From positions 1 to 64,000 of the forward strand of contig CAVOZI010000008.1 of NCBI GenBank assembly GCA_963700895.1: a DNA stretch of 64,000 bases, given 5' to 3'. The stretch comes from Anderseniella sp963700895 (lineage in GTDB: Bacteria > Pseudomonadota > Alphaproteobacteria > Rhizobiales > Aestuariivirgaceae). The translations under genes and the position numbers were made by a program. Of the stretch, positions 35,686 through 44,307 are shown piece by piece. The notes under the pieces are model-generated. The model worked only from the letters and a program-made list of their open reading frames with translations. It had not been told where the DNA came from and did no database searches. How positions within the stretch are numbered: the first letter of the stretch is position 1; each line of letters opens with the position of its first letter.

Positions 35686-35809
35686 TCCGGGTTTGCAAAA
35701 TGCAAACATGGTTGACGCGGAACACCGGCCGCGCAGCCGATTCCTGCCTCACGGCTTGCAATTTGCTGCACTATGAAGCAATGACAATGAATGCAGGCAT
35801 GCTGCCTGC
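35686..35809. promoter_or_regulatory. Leader region of DAHP synthase with two small palindromes
   Basis: Upstream of the DAHP synthase gene are the palindrome TTTGCA-AAA-TGCAAA (35692-35706) and, closer to the gene, a hairpin GCAGGCA-TGC-TGCCTGC (35793-35809) ending 22 bases before the ATG. Either could be an operator or leader structure controlling aromatic amino acid synthesis. No leader peptide rich in Trp, Phe or Tyr is evident, so this is only a positional suggestion. Confidence 0.3.
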
Positions 35810-35831
35810 CCGGTCTTAGAGAGTACAGAGC

Positions 35832-37232
35832 ATGTCTACCTGGTCCCCGTCGAGCTGGCGCTCGTTCCCCATCAAGCAGGTGCCGGCCTATGCCGACCCT
35901 GAAGCTTTGGCCGCTGTCGAGAAGCGTCTGTCGACGTTTCCGCCGCTGGTTTTTGCCGGTGAGGCCCGCAAGCTGAAGCGCAAGCTGGCCAAGGTTGCCG
36001 AAGGCAAGGCGTTCCTGCTGCAGGGCGGCGACTGTGCTGAAAGCTTTGCCGAACACCAGGCGGACAACATCCGCGATTTCTTCCGGGTATTCCTGCAGAT
36101 GGCGGTGGTGCTGACCTTCGCCGGTGGCAGCCCGGTGGTAAAGGTCGGCCGCATTGCCGGCCAGTTCGCCAAGCCGCGCTCGTCCGACTTCGAGACGATC
36201 GATGGCCTCGAGCTGCCAAGCTATCGCGGCGACATCATCAACGGAATCGAGTTCACCAGGGAATCGCGCGAGCCCGACCCGGAACGCCAGATCATGGCCT
36301 ACCGCCAGTCGGCTGCCACGCTGAACCTGCTGCGCGCCTTCGCCATGGGCGGCTATGCCAACCTCGAACACGTGCACCGCTGGACGCTGGGCTTCCTCAA
36401 GGGCTCGCCGGCGTCTGAGCGCTACCAGCACCTGGCCGACCGCATCACCGAGACGCTCGACTTCATGCGGGCCTGCGGCATCAACCCCGATACCACCCCG
36501 CAGCTCAAGTCGACAGAGTTCTACACTTCGCACGAGGCCCTGCTGCTGGGTTATGAGCAGGCGATGACCCGCGTCGATTCCACCTCGGATGAATGGTACG
36601 CCACCTCCGGCCACATGTTGTGGATCGGCGACCGCACCCGCCAGCCCGATCATGCGCACGTGGAGTTCTGCCGCGGCGTGCAGAACCCGATCGGTCTCAA
36701 GTGCGGCCCGAGCCTGCAGCCGGATGAACTTATCCGCCTGATCGACGCCCTGAACCCGGCCAACGAAGCCGGCCGGCTGACGCTGATTGCCCGCTTTGGC
36801 GCCGGCAAGGTGGGCGATCACCTGCCCGCGCTAATCCGCAAGGTCGAGGCGGAAGGCCGCAAGGTGGTGTGGTCCTGCGACCCGATGCACGGCAACGTCG
36901 TCAAGGCATCCACCGGCTACAAGACCAGGCCGTTCGATGCGATCCTGTCGGAAGTGCGCGACTTCCTCGCCATCCACCGCGCCGAAGGCACCCATGCCGG
37001 CGGCATCCACGTGGAGATGACCGGCCAGAATGTTACCGAGTGCACTGGCGGGGCGCGCGAGGTCACCGATTCCGACCTGGCAGACCGTTACCACACTCAC
37101 TGCGACCCGCGGCTCAATGCCGACCAGTCGCTCGAATTGGCGTTCCTGGTTGCCGAAGAGCTGCGCAAGTCACATCCCGCAGGCATTCATGCCGGCGATG
37201 AGGACGAGGAAAGCTTCGAAGCGGCCGAATAG
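35832..37232 (+). CDS. 3-deoxy-7-phosphoheptulonate synthase, class II
   Basis: A 466-residue class II (plant/Mycobacterium-type) DAHP synthase, first step of the shikimate pathway. It shows SWRSFPIKQVPAYADPEALAAVE, the FLLQGGDCAESFAEH segment with the metal-binding Cys, GRIAGQFAKPRSSDFE, SHEALLLGYEQAMTR, CGPSLQPDELI, VVWSCDPMHGN (metal His) and GIHVEMTGQNVTECTGGA. Start at 35832. A clear terminator lies about 30 bases past the stop. Confidence 0.95.
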   Translation: MSTWSPSSWRSFPIKQVPAYADPEALAAVEKRLSTFPPLVFAGEARKLKRKLAKVAEGKAFLLQGGDCAESFAEHQADNIRDFFRVFLQMAVVLTFAGGSPVVKVGRIAGQFAKPRSSDFETIDGLELPSYRGDIINGIEFTRESREPDPERQIMAYRQSAATLNLLRAFAMGGYANLEHVHRWTLGFLKGSPASERYQHLADRITETLDFMRACGINPDTTPQLKSTEFYTSHEALLLGYEQAMTRVDSTSDEWYATSGHMLWIGDRTRQPDHAHVEFCRGVQNPIGLKCGPSLQPDELIRLIDALNPANEAGRLTLIARFGAGKVGDHLPALIRKVEAEGRKVVWSCDPMHGNVVKASTGYKTRPFDAILSEVRDFLAIHRAEGTHAGGIHVEMTGQNVTECTGGAREVTDSDLADRYHTHCDPRLNADQSLELAFLVAEELRKSHPAGIHAGDEDEESFEAAE

Positions 37233-37260
37233 GACGCGCTTCGCATTGCCAACAACGAAA

Positions 37261-37297
37261 GACCCCGGCGCCTGCCAGACGCCGGGGTTCTGATTTT
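37261..37297 (+). terminator. Rho-independent terminator after DAHP synthase
   Basis: A perfect 8-bp GC stem, CCCCGGCG (37263-37270) and CGCCGGGG (37280-37287), with a 9-base loop, extendable by an A-T pair and followed by TTCTGATTTT. It sits between the DAHP synthase stop and the convergent EamA gene. Confidence 0.8.
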
Positions 37298-37317
37298 CCA
37301 CCGTTGCTGCCGTGGTG

Positions 37318-38190
37318 TCACCGCACCCGTGCGGTACCCGCCTGCCGGAGGTTGAACAGATTGCCGGTCAGGATCAGCGCCGCTCCCGCCACGGTGAAGG
37401 CGTCGATGCCTTCGGAATACAGCAGCCAGCCGGCAATTGCAGTCAGCGGTACGCGCAGGAAGTCCATCGGGATGACGACGGTTGCATCCGCATGGAGCAT
37501 GGCGCGAGCCATGCAATAGTGCGAGAACGTCCCGCAGAAGGCCACGGCCACTACATACGGCCAAAGGTGCGAGGGGATGGGCTGCCAAACGGTCCAGGCT
37601 GGAATGATGCCGATGATGGACTGGATGACCAGCATCCAGAACACGATGCGGACCACGCCCTCGGTGCGGGTGAGCGCCTTCACCATCGCCACCGAGATGC
37701 CAAAGCCCAGGGCCGACGCCAGCGCCCACAGCTGGCCGGTATCGACGTGGCCGGCATCTGGGCGCACGATCACCCATACCCCGACCAGACCGAGAATGAT
37801 CGCGGCCACCTTCCAGACGTTCATCCGCTCGCCGAGAAAGAGCACCGCGAGGATGGCCGTCCAGATCGGCATGGTGAACTCGATGGCGACGACCTGCGCC
37901 AGCGTGATCAGGTTCAACGCCACGAACCAGGAATATTGCGCGCCGTAATGCACGGTGTTGCGGGCAATATGGCGCATCGGGTGGGCGGTCTTCATCGCCC
38001 GCAAGCCGCCGGCGGCAAGTATCAGCGGGTAGATCAACACCAGCCCGATCAGCGAGCGCAGTTCCATCACCTGGAAAACGTTGAGCTCGCGCGTCACCTC
38101 GCGGCCGAAGATGGCCATCGACAGCATCAGCGTGAGCCAGCCGGCCATCCACAGCGCGGCTTTGGGGAGTGAGGGGGAAGGTGCGTTCAT
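37318..38190 (-). CDS. EamA/DMT-family transporter
   Basis: A 290-residue ten-helix drug/metabolite transporter with two EamA repeats. The first ends around VAIEFTMPIWTAILAVLFLGERMNVWKVAAIILGLVGVWVIVRP; the second has the matching ADATVVIPMDFLRVPLTAIAGWLLYSEG. Substrate unknown. The ATG at 38190 precedes NAPSPSLPK; an earlier in-frame start lacks support. It is divergent from cysS. Confidence 0.83.
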   Translation of the reverse strand: MNAPSPSLPKAALWMAGWLTLMLSMAIFGREVTRELNVFQVMELRSLIGLVLIYPLILAAGGLRAMKTAHPMRHIARNTVHYGAQYSWFVALNLITLAQVVAIEFTMPIWTAILAVLFLGERMNVWKVAAIILGLVGVWVIVRPDAGHVDTGQLWALASALGFGISVAMVKALTRTEGVVRIVFWMLVIQSIIGIIPAWTVWQPIPSHLWPYVVAVAFCGTFSHYCMARAMLHADATVVIPMDFLRVPLTAIAGWLLYSEGIDAFTVAGAALILTGNLFNLRQAGTARVR

Positions 38191-38406
38191 GGTCGACAAC
38201 CCTATGGCAAAGGTAGCACTTGACCGCAAGCAACTTCACGCGCATCCTCCGCGCCATGTTGAAGACCGCACCATATCAATCCGTCTGCAACATTTGCCGG
38301 ATTATTATCAGCTAGACGCGACACGCGCTGGCAGCGGCACGCCTTTCCTGATCGAAAAGAGAAACGAGCGCCCGGGCCAGCAAGGCTCGAAGAGGACTGC
38401 TCGTTC

Positions 38407-39735
38407 ATGGAACTGAAGCTTTACAACACGCTGACCCGCGACAAGCAGGTGTTCGCGCCGATCGATCCAAAGCACGTGCGCATGTACGTCTGCGGGCCGA
38501 CCGTCTACGACTATGCCCACATCGGCAATGCGCGGCCCATCATCGTGTTCGACGTGCTGTTCCGGCTGCTGCGCCACATCTATGGTGCGGAGCATGTCAC
38601 TTATGCCCGCAACATCACCGACGTCGATGACAAGATCAATGCCCGCGCCAGGGAAGAGGGCGTGCCGATCTCGGACGTGACGGCGCGAACCACGAAGCAG
38701 TTCCACGAGGATATCGCCGCCCTGGGCGTGCTGCCGCCGACGGTCGAGCCGACAGCGACTGGCCACATCGCCGAGATGATCGAAATGATCAGGATGCTCA
38801 TCGCTAACGGTCATGCCTACGAGGCGGACGGGCACGTGCTGTTCAACACGCCGAGCATGAAGGACTATGGCCAGCTGTCGCGCCGCTCGCTGGACGAGAT
38901 GATCGCCGGCGCGCGGGTGGACGTCGCCTCCTACAAGAAGGACGAGACCGACTTCGTGCTGTGGAAGCCTTCCGACGCCAACACGCCGGGCTGGGACAGC
39001 CCGTGGGGCAGGGGCCGTCCGGGCTGGCACATCGAGTGCTCGGCGATGAGCTGGAAGCACCTGGGCGAGGTATTCGACATTCACGGCGGCGGCATTGACC
39101 TCGCGTTCCCGCACCATGAGAACGAGATCGCCCAGTCGCGCTGCGCCTTCGGCCACAAGGTCATGGCGAACGTGTGGATGCACAACGGCTTCCTGCAGGT
39201 GGAAGGCCAGAAGATGTCGAAGTCGCTCGGCAACTTCATCACCATCAACGAGCTGCTGCAGAAGTGGCCCGGCGAGGTGCTGCGCTTCAACATGCTGCGC
39301 ACCCACTACCGCCAGCCGATCGACTGGACCGAGAAGTCGGTGCAGGAGAGCTGGGACATTCTGGAAGGCTGGTACGCCAAGGCCTCGCCCGCCGGCGCCG
39401 GACCGGACCTGACCGGCGAGGTGCTCGAGGCGCTGCTGGACGACATGAACACGCCCAAGGCCATCGCCGCATTGCACCAGATGGACGATGCCGAACGGGC
39501 TTCCAACCTTTCCGCTCTCGGCTTCGCCGGCGACCTGACGGACCCGCGCGCGGGCAACGTGGACGAGGCGAAAATCGAGGCCGCCATTGCCGCACGGCTG
39601 GAAGCCTTCAAGGCAAAGGATTTCGCCGAGGCTGATCGCATTCGCGATGAACTGACGGCTCAGGGAATCCAGCTAAGGGATTCAAAAGACTCCGAAACCG
39701 GCGAGCGCGTGACAACGTGGGAACTGAAGCGATGA
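38407..39735 (+). CDS. cysS: Cysteinyl-tRNA synthetase
   Basis: A 442-residue class I synthetase. YVCGPTVYDYAHIGNARP carries the zinc Cys and HIGH-like motif. Other zinc ligands are in GWHIECSAMS and FPHHENEIAQS, and KMSKSLGNFI is the KMSKS loop. The C-terminal helical domain ends with a Glu/Arg-rich segment. The ATG is preceded by AGAGGAC. Its TGA overlaps the start of a 45-residue membrane protein (ATGA at 39732-39735). Confidence 0.96.
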   Translation: MELKLYNTLTRDKQVFAPIDPKHVRMYVCGPTVYDYAHIGNARPIIVFDVLFRLLRHIYGAEHVTYARNITDVDDKINARAREEGVPISDVTARTTKQFHEDIAALGVLPPTVEPTATGHIAEMIEMIRMLIANGHAYEADGHVLFNTPSMKDYGQLSRRSLDEMIAGARVDVASYKKDETDFVLWKPSDANTPGWDSPWGRGRPGWHIECSAMSWKHLGEVFDIHGGGIDLAFPHHENEIAQSRCAFGHKVMANVWMHNGFLQVEGQKMSKSLGNFITINELLQKWPGEVLRFNMLRTHYRQPIDWTEKSVQESWDILEGWYAKASPAGAGPDLTGEVLEALLDDMNTPKAIAALHQMDDAERASNLSALGFAGDLTDPRAGNVDEAKIEAAIAARLEAFKAKDFAEADRIRDELTAQGIQLRDSKDSETGERVTTWELKR

Positions 39736-39869
39736 ACACACCTGCACCCAAGAAATCCTGGCATGACAGCCTGCCGTTCCCGAAGCACTGGCTCGGCTAC
39801 ATCGCGCTGAAGCTGGTCGTGTTGGCTTTGGGCGTCTACCTCGCCCTGCGCTGGAAGGGCGTGCTGTGA
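39732..39869 (+). CDS. 45-residue single-pass membrane protein between cysS and cimA
   Basis: A tiny frame (MNTPAPKKSWHDSLPFPKHW, then a hydrophobic helix LGYIALKLVVLALGVYLALRW and a short KGVL tail). Its ATG overlaps the cysS stop (ATGA) and its TGA overlaps the cimA ATG (TGATG), so it is tightly coupled on both sides and very likely translated. One transmembrane helix with a basic N-terminus predicts an inner-membrane micro-protein. I recognise no family. Confidence 0.65.
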   Translation: MNTPAPKKSWHDSLPFPKHWLGYIALKLVVLALGVYLALRWKGVL

Positions 39870-41467
39870 TGGCCGGCCGCGACCGCCTCTACCTCTACGA
39901 TACGACGTTGCGCGATGGCGGGCAGACGCCAGGCATCGACTTCTCGCTCGAGGACAAGCTGACCATCATCCGGCTGCTCGACGAGCTTGGCCTCGACTAT
40001 ATCGAGGGCGGGTACCCCGGCGCCAACGGGACCGATACGGCGCTGTTCGCCGAGCCGCGCCGGATGAAGGCGCGCTTTGCCGCCTTCGGCATGACGCGGC
40101 GGGCAGGCCGCTCCGCCGCCAACGACCCCGGCCTGAAGGACCTGCTGCAGGCAAGATCTGACGCCATCTGCTTCGTCGCCAAGTCGTGGGACTATCACGT
40201 CCGCGTGGCGCTGAAGGCCACCAACGACGAGAACCTCGCCTGCATCGCCGACAGCGTTGCGGCAGCTATCGCGGCGGGCAGGGAGGCGATGGTCGACTGC
40301 GAGCACTTCTTCGATGGCTACAAGGCCAACCCGGACTATGCAATGACCTGTGCGCAGACGGCCTTTGACGCCGGTGCGCGCTGGGTCATCCTGTGCGACA
40401 CCAATGGCGGCACGCTGCCACACGAGATCGAGGAGATCGTAACGGCGGTCACCGCCCACGTACCCGGCGCCAGTCTCGGTATCCACGCCCACAACGACAC
40501 CGGGCAGGCGGTGGCCAATTCGCTTGCCGCGGTGCGTGCCGGCGTGCGCCAGGTGCAGGGAACCCTCAACGGCATCGGCGAGCGCTGCGGCAATGCCAAT
40601 CTGGTGTCGCTCATCCCGACACTGGTGCTGAAGCCCGCGTTCTCCGAACTGGTTGAAACCGGCATCACGCCGGAACGGTTGGAGAAGCTGACCCAGGTAT
40701 CGCGCGCCTTCGATGAACTGCTGAACCGCGCACCCGACCGCCAAGCACCCTATGTGGGCGCCAGCGCCTTCGCCACCAAGGCCGGCATCCATGCCTCCGC
40801 CATCCTCAAGGAGCCGGAGACCTACGAACACATCCCGCCCGAAACGGTAGGCAACCAGCGCCGGGTGCTGGTGTCCGAGCAGGCGGGCAAGTCGAACCTG
40901 CTGTCCGAGATGAAGCGCGCCGGCATTGCCTTTGACCCGAAGGACCCGCGCCTCGACAGCCTGCTGGCCGAGGTCAAGCGCCGTGAGGCGGAAGGCTTTG
41001 CCTACGACGCAGCGCCCGCCTCGTTCGAGCTGATGGCAAGGCGGATGCTGGGGGAGGTGCCCGAATTCTTCGACGTCGATTCGTTTCGCGTTTCGGTGGA
41101 GCGCCGCCACAATGCGCTGGGCGAGGAGATTTCGATGGCGGAAGCCGTGGTCAAGCTGGTCGTTGGTGGTGAACGCATCATGTCGGTCGGCGAGGGCAAC
41201 GGCCCGGTCAACGCGCTGGACAACGCCTTGCGCAAGGACCTCGGCAAGTTCCAGTCGGTGATCGAGGACCTTGAACTGGTCGACTACAAGGTGCGCATCC
41301 TCAATGGCGGCACCGGCGCCACCACCCGCGTGCTGATCGAAAGCCGCGACGGCCAGGGCGAACGCTGGTTCACCATCGGGGTGTCGCCAAATATCGTGGA
41401 CGCCTCGTTCGAGGCGCTGATCGACTCGGTCACCTGGAAGCTGCTCAAGGAAGGCGCAAGACCCTGA
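39869..41467 (+). CDS. cimA: (R)-citramalate synthase
   Basis: A 532-residue LeuA-superfamily enzyme condensing pyruvate and acetyl-CoA to citramalate for isoleucine synthesis. It has LYDTTLRDGGQTPGIDFSLEDKL, the metal motif HAHNDTGQAVANSLAAVRAGVRQVQGT, GNANLVSLIP, and a C-terminal LeuA dimer/regulatory domain (YKVRILNGGTGATTRVLIESRD). The extended NGIGERCGNANL and the long C-terminus fit the CimA subfamily rather than isopropylmalate synthase. The start at 39869 overlaps the stop of the micro-protein. Confidence 0.9.
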   Translation: MAGRDRLYLYDTTLRDGGQTPGIDFSLEDKLTIIRLLDELGLDYIEGGYPGANGTDTALFAEPRRMKARFAAFGMTRRAGRSAANDPGLKDLLQARSDAICFVAKSWDYHVRVALKATNDENLACIADSVAAAIAAGREAMVDCEHFFDGYKANPDYAMTCAQTAFDAGARWVILCDTNGGTLPHEIEEIVTAVTAHVPGASLGIHAHNDTGQAVANSLAAVRAGVRQVQGTLNGIGERCGNANLVSLIPTLVLKPAFSELVETGITPERLEKLTQVSRAFDELLNRAPDRQAPYVGASAFATKAGIHASAILKEPETYEHIPPETVGNQRRVLVSEQAGKSNLLSEMKRAGIAFDPKDPRLDSLLAEVKRREAEGFAYDAAPASFELMARRMLGEVPEFFDVDSFRVSVERRHNALGEEISMAEAVVKLVVGGERIMSVGEGNGPVNALDNALRKDLGKFQSVIEDLELVDYKVRILNGGTGATTRVLIESRDGQGERWFTIGVSPNIVDASFEALIDSVTWKLLKEGARP

Positions 41468-41468
41468 C

Positions 41469-42053
41469 ATGCCGCTGACCGTCCTGCGCAATGGAACCTA
41501 CGACCGCAAGCCCTGGAAGAACGGCGGCGGCATTACCGAGGACGTCTGGCTGTTCCCCGAAGGCGCCACGCACGACGACTTCGAGATCCGCCTGTCGCTG
41601 GCGGAAATCAGCCGTGAAGGGCCGTTCTCGGCGTTTCCCGGCATTGACCGCACCATCACGCTGGTTGGCGGCGACCCGTTCGTGCTGGAATTCAATAACG
41701 GGACGCGGCACCCGATGGCAATGCTCGCCCCGTTCAGCTTTGACGGCGCCCTTACACCCGTGAGCCGGCTGGACGGTGCACCCTCGCGCGACTTCAACGT
41801 GATGACGCGGCGGGGCCGCTGGTCGCATCAAGCGACGGTTCATCGTGACGGCGGCAGCACCAACCTTGAACTTGAAGCTGGAGACGTTGCTGTCCTGCAT
41901 GCCGTAACCGGATCATGGCGGGCCTGCACCACTGGTCATGTGGCAGAGGCAGCGGTGCGAGATACCGTGATCGTAGAAGGCGAGACAGGCCTGATACTTG
42001 AAGCTGAACCGGGCAGCGCGGCAATCGTGGCCATCCTCAAGCCCCATGATTGA
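41469..42053 (+). CDS. HutD/Ves family protein
   Basis: A 194-residue double-stranded beta-helix (cupin-like) protein. The family signature is near the N-terminus (KPWKNGGGITEDVWLFP) with RLSLAEISREGPFSAFPGIDRTITLVGG next. HutD is a small protein linked to histidine utilisation with possible formimino-glutamate binding; no other hut gene is present, so the role here is uncertain. It starts two bases after the cimA stop. Confidence 0.85.
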   Translation: MPLTVLRNGTYDRKPWKNGGGITEDVWLFPEGATHDDFEIRLSLAEISREGPFSAFPGIDRTITLVGGDPFVLEFNNGTRHPMAMLAPFSFDGALTPVSRLDGAPSRDFNVMTRRGRWSHQATVHRDGGSTNLELEAGDVAVLHAVTGSWRACTTGHVAEAAVRDTVIVEGETGLILEAEPGSAAIVAILKPHD

Positions 42054-42097
42054 CGCTGCCAGCGCCTTCCGCGTGAGCGGCGCGCCAGGAGCCTGGC

Positions 42098-43291
42098 ATG
42101 ACTGAAACCGTATCATCCCCGGCCAGGCTGCGCGCCATGACACTGCTGGTCATTGCCGAAGTGCTGGTGCTCAGCTTGTGGTTCATCTCGTCTGCCACCA
42201 TGCCTGGCATGCTGGCCGAGGTGGATGTCCGCCCGGCAAGGCAGGCGTTGCTATCAAGCGGCGTGCAGATCGGCTTCGTCATCGGCGCGCTTGCTTCGGC
42301 CCTACTTGGTGTTGCTGACCGGTTCGACCCGCGCCGGGTGTTCGCAATCAGCGCCGTGCTGGCAGCACTTGCCAATGCGGCACTTCCCGTGCTCGAACCC
42401 GGCGGCAACGCGGCAATCGCCATGCGCGTCATCACCGGGGCGCTGATGGCCGGCGTCTATCCGGTCGGCATGAAGATCGCCACCGGCTGGGGCCTGAAGG
42501 ACCGTGGGCTGCTGGTCGGCATCCTGGTCGGCGCCTTGACGCTGGGTTCGTCGCTGCCGCATCTGGTGACGGGCCTGGGCGGAACGGACTGGCGCATGGC
42601 GGTGTACACCACGTCCGCTGCCGCAGTCTTGGGTGGTTTCATGGTGCTGGCGGCAGGCTTGGGGCCACACCACGCGCGCGCACCTGCTTTCTCGGTGCGC
42701 GCCATCGCGCTGGCCTGGTCGGACCAGCGCATCCGGCTGGCCTATGGCGGTTATCTCGGCCACATGTGGGAGCTGTACGTGCTGTGGGCGTGGATGCCGG
42801 CTGCTGCCGCCGCCTCGTTTGCCTTTCAGATGGATGCTGCCGAGGCCACCCGCCTCGCCACCTGGACGGCGTTTGCCGCAATCGGCCTTGGCGCGGCGAG
42901 TGCGGTCTGGGCCGGCTGGATGGCCGGGCGCATCGGCAAGGCCAACGTCGCCATCATCGCGCTTGCCGCCTCACTGCTGGCGGGCCTCGCCACCTCGGCA
43001 AGTTTTGGCGGTCCCTGGTGGCTGACAGCGCTACTGTTCGTCGTCTGGGGCATTGCGGTGATCCCGGACTCGGCGCAGTTCTCGGCCCTTGTCGCCGACG
43101 CCGCCCCGCCACATCTGGCTGGCAGCCTGATGACCTTCCAGACTGCGCTGGGCTTCCTGCTGACGTTCGCCACGGTGCAGGCGGCGCCGGTCATTGCCTC
43201 GAGCCTCGGCTGGCAACCGGTGCTCGCCGTCCTTGCCGTTGGCCCCGCACTCGGCATTGCCGCCATGTGGACCTTGCGCGAACGTGGCTGA
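42098..43291 (+). CDS. MFS transporter
   Basis: A 397-residue twelve-helix major facilitator. The TM2-TM3 loop reads ALLGVADRFDPRRVFAIS, close to the family G-x-x-x-D-R pattern. TM5 region GGTDWRMAVYTTSAAAVL and the second-half loop AGWMAGRIGKANV fit a drug/nitrate-type MFS carrier. Substrate unknown. It follows hutD by 44 bases. Confidence 0.84.
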   Translation: MTETVSSPARLRAMTLLVIAEVLVLSLWFISSATMPGMLAEVDVRPARQALLSSGVQIGFVIGALASALLGVADRFDPRRVFAISAVLAALANAALPVLEPGGNAAIAMRVITGALMAGVYPVGMKIATGWGLKDRGLLVGILVGALTLGSSLPHLVTGLGGTDWRMAVYTTSAAAVLGGFMVLAAGLGPHHARAPAFSVRAIALAWSDQRIRLAYGGYLGHMWELYVLWAWMPAAAAASFAFQMDAAEATRLATWTAFAAIGLGAASAVWAGWMAGRIGKANVAIIALAASLLAGLATSASFGGPWWLTALLFVVWGIAVIPDSAQFSALVADAAPPHLAGSLMTFQTALGFLLTFATVQAAPVIASSLGWQPVLAVLAVGPALGIAAMWTLRERG

Positions 43292-43293
43292 TC

Positions 43294-43357
43294 CAGCCAT
43301 GCAAGGCTGGCGAGGGGTCAGTCAGCCATGCAAGGCTGGCGAGGGGTCCATGCAAGC
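43294..43357. repeat. Tandem hairpin repeats
   Basis: The unit CAGCCATGCAAGGCTGGCGA plus GGGGTC occurs at 43294 and again at 43323 (period 29 bases), with a shorter third fragment CCATGCAAG at about 43348. Each full unit contains CAGCC-ATGCAA-GGCTG, a self-complementary hairpin. It lies between the MFS and rarD genes and could slow or terminate transcription, but there is no U tract. Confidence 0.6.
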
Positions 43358-43404
43358 CCGCCGATTGCCAAACCGCAGCCCGGGGCGCGATAGTCCGGCC
43401 CGTC

Positions 43405-44307
43405 ATGACCCTCAACCCCGCCTCAGATGCACCTGCGCGCGATACCGTCGGCATTGCCTATGCCGTCAGCGCCTACTCGATCTGGGACTTCTACGCGCTG
43501 TTCTTCTACTTCCTGAAGCACGTCAACGCGCTGGAGGTGATCTCGCACCGCGCCTTCTGGTCCATTCCCGTGGCGGGAACGGTCATGCTGGCCATGGGCC
43601 GCACGCAGGATCTTGGCCGTGTCGTCCGCAGTCCGAAGCTGATTGCCATCATGTGCCTGTCGACCTTCATGGTGACGGTGTCGTGGGGCTTCTTCGTCTG
43701 GGGCGTGGCGCAGGGCCGGGCGCTCGAAGTGGCGCTTGGGTACTACATCAACCCGCTGCTCAACGTGGCGGTGGGTTACGTGGTGCTGCGCGAACGCATG
43801 ACGCCATTGCAGTTTGCGGCCATCTTGCTGGCGGTCATTGCAGTCGGCTGGCAGACGTGGTCGCTCGGCGTGTTCCCCTGGCTGTCGCTGCTGCTGGGGG
43901 CGGCGTTCTGCGCCTATGGCTACATCCGGCGTACCGTGGACTTGGGGCCGGTGCAGGGCTTCTTCGTGGAAAGCGTGATCCTCTCCATCATCAGCGTCGG
44001 CATCATCTGGTGGCTGGCCCGGTCCGGTCCGCTGGCTTTCGGACAAGACACGGAGACCTCCGTATTGCTCGTCGTCAGCGGCTTGATGACCGCATTGCCG
44101 CTGATGCTGTTCGCCACCACCGCCCGGCGCATCAGCTTCACCTTGCTGGGTTTGCTGCAATACATCGCCCCGTCATTGCATTTCATTACTGCCATTTTCA
44201 TCCTGCACGAGCCGCTGCGCACCGAACAACTCGTCACCTTCGCGCTGATCTGGACCGCGCTGGCGCTCTACACCATCTCCAGCCTGCGTCAGGCGAGGCC
44301 GGCATGA
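43405..44307 (+). CDS. rarD: RarD-type EamA transporter
   Basis: A 300-residue DMT-family membrane protein. SIWDFYALFFYFLKHVNALEVISHRAFWS is the RarD opening (usually G-x-x-P-x-Y-x-K). SWGFFVWGVAQGRALEVALGYYINPLLNVAVGYVVLRERM and the C-terminal LLQYIAPSLHFITAIFILHEP are diagnostic. I took the ATG at 43405; the frame is open far upstream only as a shadow of the MFS gene. Substrate is unknown in the family. Its stop overlaps the next EamA gene (ATGA). Confidence 0.86.
   Translation: MTLNPASDAPARDTVGIAYAVSAYSIWDFYALFFYFLKHVNALEVISHRAFWSIPVAGTVMLAMGRTQDLGRVVRSPKLIAIMCLSTFMVTVSWGFFVWGVAQGRALEVALGYYINPLLNVAVGYVVLRERMTPLQFAAILLAVIAVGWQTWSLGVFPWLSLLLGAAFCAYGYIRRTVDLGPVQGFFVESVILSIISVGIIWWLARSGPLAFGQDTETSVLLVVSGLMTALPLMLFATTARRISFTLLGLLQYIAPSLHFITAIFILHEPLRTEQLVTFALIWTALALYTISSLRQARPA

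Noticed and set aside
38191..38406. T-box or amino acid riboswitch before cysS
   Set aside because: No T-box core, specifier stem or terminator/antiterminator pair is visible, and T-boxes are not expected in this phylum.
43294..43357. Possible CRISPR array
   Set aside because: Only two units and a fragment, almost no spacer sequence between them, and no cas genes.
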